A stretch of 6,145 nucleotides of DNA from Bacteroidales bacterium (GTDB taxonomy: Bacteria > Bacteroidota > Bacteroidia > Bacteroidales > NBLH01), in the NCBI GenBank assembly GCA_026988445.1, contig JALSLF010000610.1:1-6145 (forward strand). The letters are read 5' to 3'. The notes beneath the pieces were generated by a model that saw only the letters and a program-made list of their open reading frames with translations, had not been told where the DNA came from and ran no database searches. Positions 5,917 to 6,145 of this stretch are shown here, piece by piece (positions within the stretch are counted from its first letter, which is position 1; every line of letters starts with the position of its first letter). The translations under genes and the position numbers were made by a program.

Positions 5917-6145
5917 ATGTACAATTTATTAAAAGGAAAAAAAGGAATAATTTTCGGAGCTTTAAACTCCAAATCAATTGCATGGAAAGTAGCTGAAAAA
6001 GCTTTTGAAGAAGGTGCTACATTTACTTTAAGTAACACACAAGTTGCCATGCGTTTTGGTGAAATTAACGAATTGGCAGAAAAATGTAATGCAGAAATTA
6101 TTCCCGCAGATGCTACTAATTTGAAAGATTTAGAGCATTTATTTA
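5917..6145 (+). CDS. fabI: Enoyl-[acyl-carrier-protein] reductase (NADH) FabI, 3'-truncated
   Basis: The frame begins at ATG 5917 and is still open at the right edge, giving 76 residues of a family usually about 260-285 residues long. FabI is the cytoplasmic enzyme that reduces trans-2-enoyl-ACP to acyl-ACP in the last step of each type II fatty-acid elongation cycle. The start LLKGKKGIIFGALNSKSIAW is the FabI signature: a short beta strand, then the atypical nucleotide-binding motif G-A-x5-S-I-A (Gly14 to Ala22) in place of the GxxxGxG of other short-chain dehydrogenases. AEKAFEEGATFTLSNT follows as the first helix and second strand, and then the QVAMRFGEINELAEKC segment typical of Bacteroidetes FabI. 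The catalytic Tyr and Lys lie beyond the window. The gene has its own promoter and is probably independent of the upstream operon. Confidence 0.93.
   Translation, partial: MYNLLKGKKGIIFGALNSKSIAWKVAEKAFEEGATFTLSNTQVAMRFGEINELAEKCNAEIIPADATNLKDLEHLF

Noticed and set aside
5829..6050. Minus-strand frame of 73 codons opposite the start of fabI
   Set aside because: It is antisense to a clear FabI N-terminus and covers its promoter.

Overview
The window looks like chromosomal DNA from a member of the Bacteroidota (Bacteroidetes), probably an AT-rich Bacteroidales-type organism. Three things point there: a TonB-dependent receptor with an N-terminal STN domain followed by a carboxypeptidase-regulatory-like domain; a lipoprotein partner of the DUF4249 type, a family largely confined to this phylum; and promoter-like sequences of the Bacteroidetes form TTTG...TAnnTTTG, the clearest in front of fabI. 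Start codons lack good Shine-Dalgarno sequences, as is usual in the phylum. No RNA gene, CRISPR array, insertion sequence or phage gene is visible.

Layout. (1) 1-513, + strand: the 3' part of an unrecognised gene ending in a long coiled coil; its start lies outside the window. (2) 510-2012, - strand: a heavy-metal efflux permease of the ArsP_1/SO_0444 type carrying two C-terminal heavy-metal-associated (HMA) domains. It converges on gene 1, the two stop codons overlap in a palindromic TTAA, and a terminator-like hairpin for the permease transcript lies inside the coding sequence of gene 1. (3) 2013-2358: a divergent intergenic region with a -7-like box for the permease, a good Bacteroidetes-type promoter on the + strand, and a roughly 250-nt leader with a strong hairpin and several alternative pairing partners. 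(4) 2359-4998 and 5002-5832, + strand: the TonB-dependent receptor and the DUF4249 lipoprotein, 3 nt apart, almost certainly one transcription unit. (5) 5860-5888: the fabI promoter, then the first 76 codons of fabI (enoyl-ACP reductase), which runs off the right edge.

How they work together. The receptor and lipoprotein probably form one outer-membrane uptake unit of unknown substrate: a TonB-driven beta barrel with a lipid-anchored accessory protein. The STN domain suggests the receptor may also signal to a FecR-type anti-sigma factor, but none is encoded here. The divergent permease exports Cu/Zn-type metal ions by family inference. The shared intergenic region makes coordinated control with the receptor possible but does not prove it. 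fabI is a housekeeping fatty-acid synthesis gene with its own promoter. Nothing here is clearly a new system; the least explained items are the receptor's structured leader, the receptor/DUF4249 pair and the terminator buried in a neighbouring gene.
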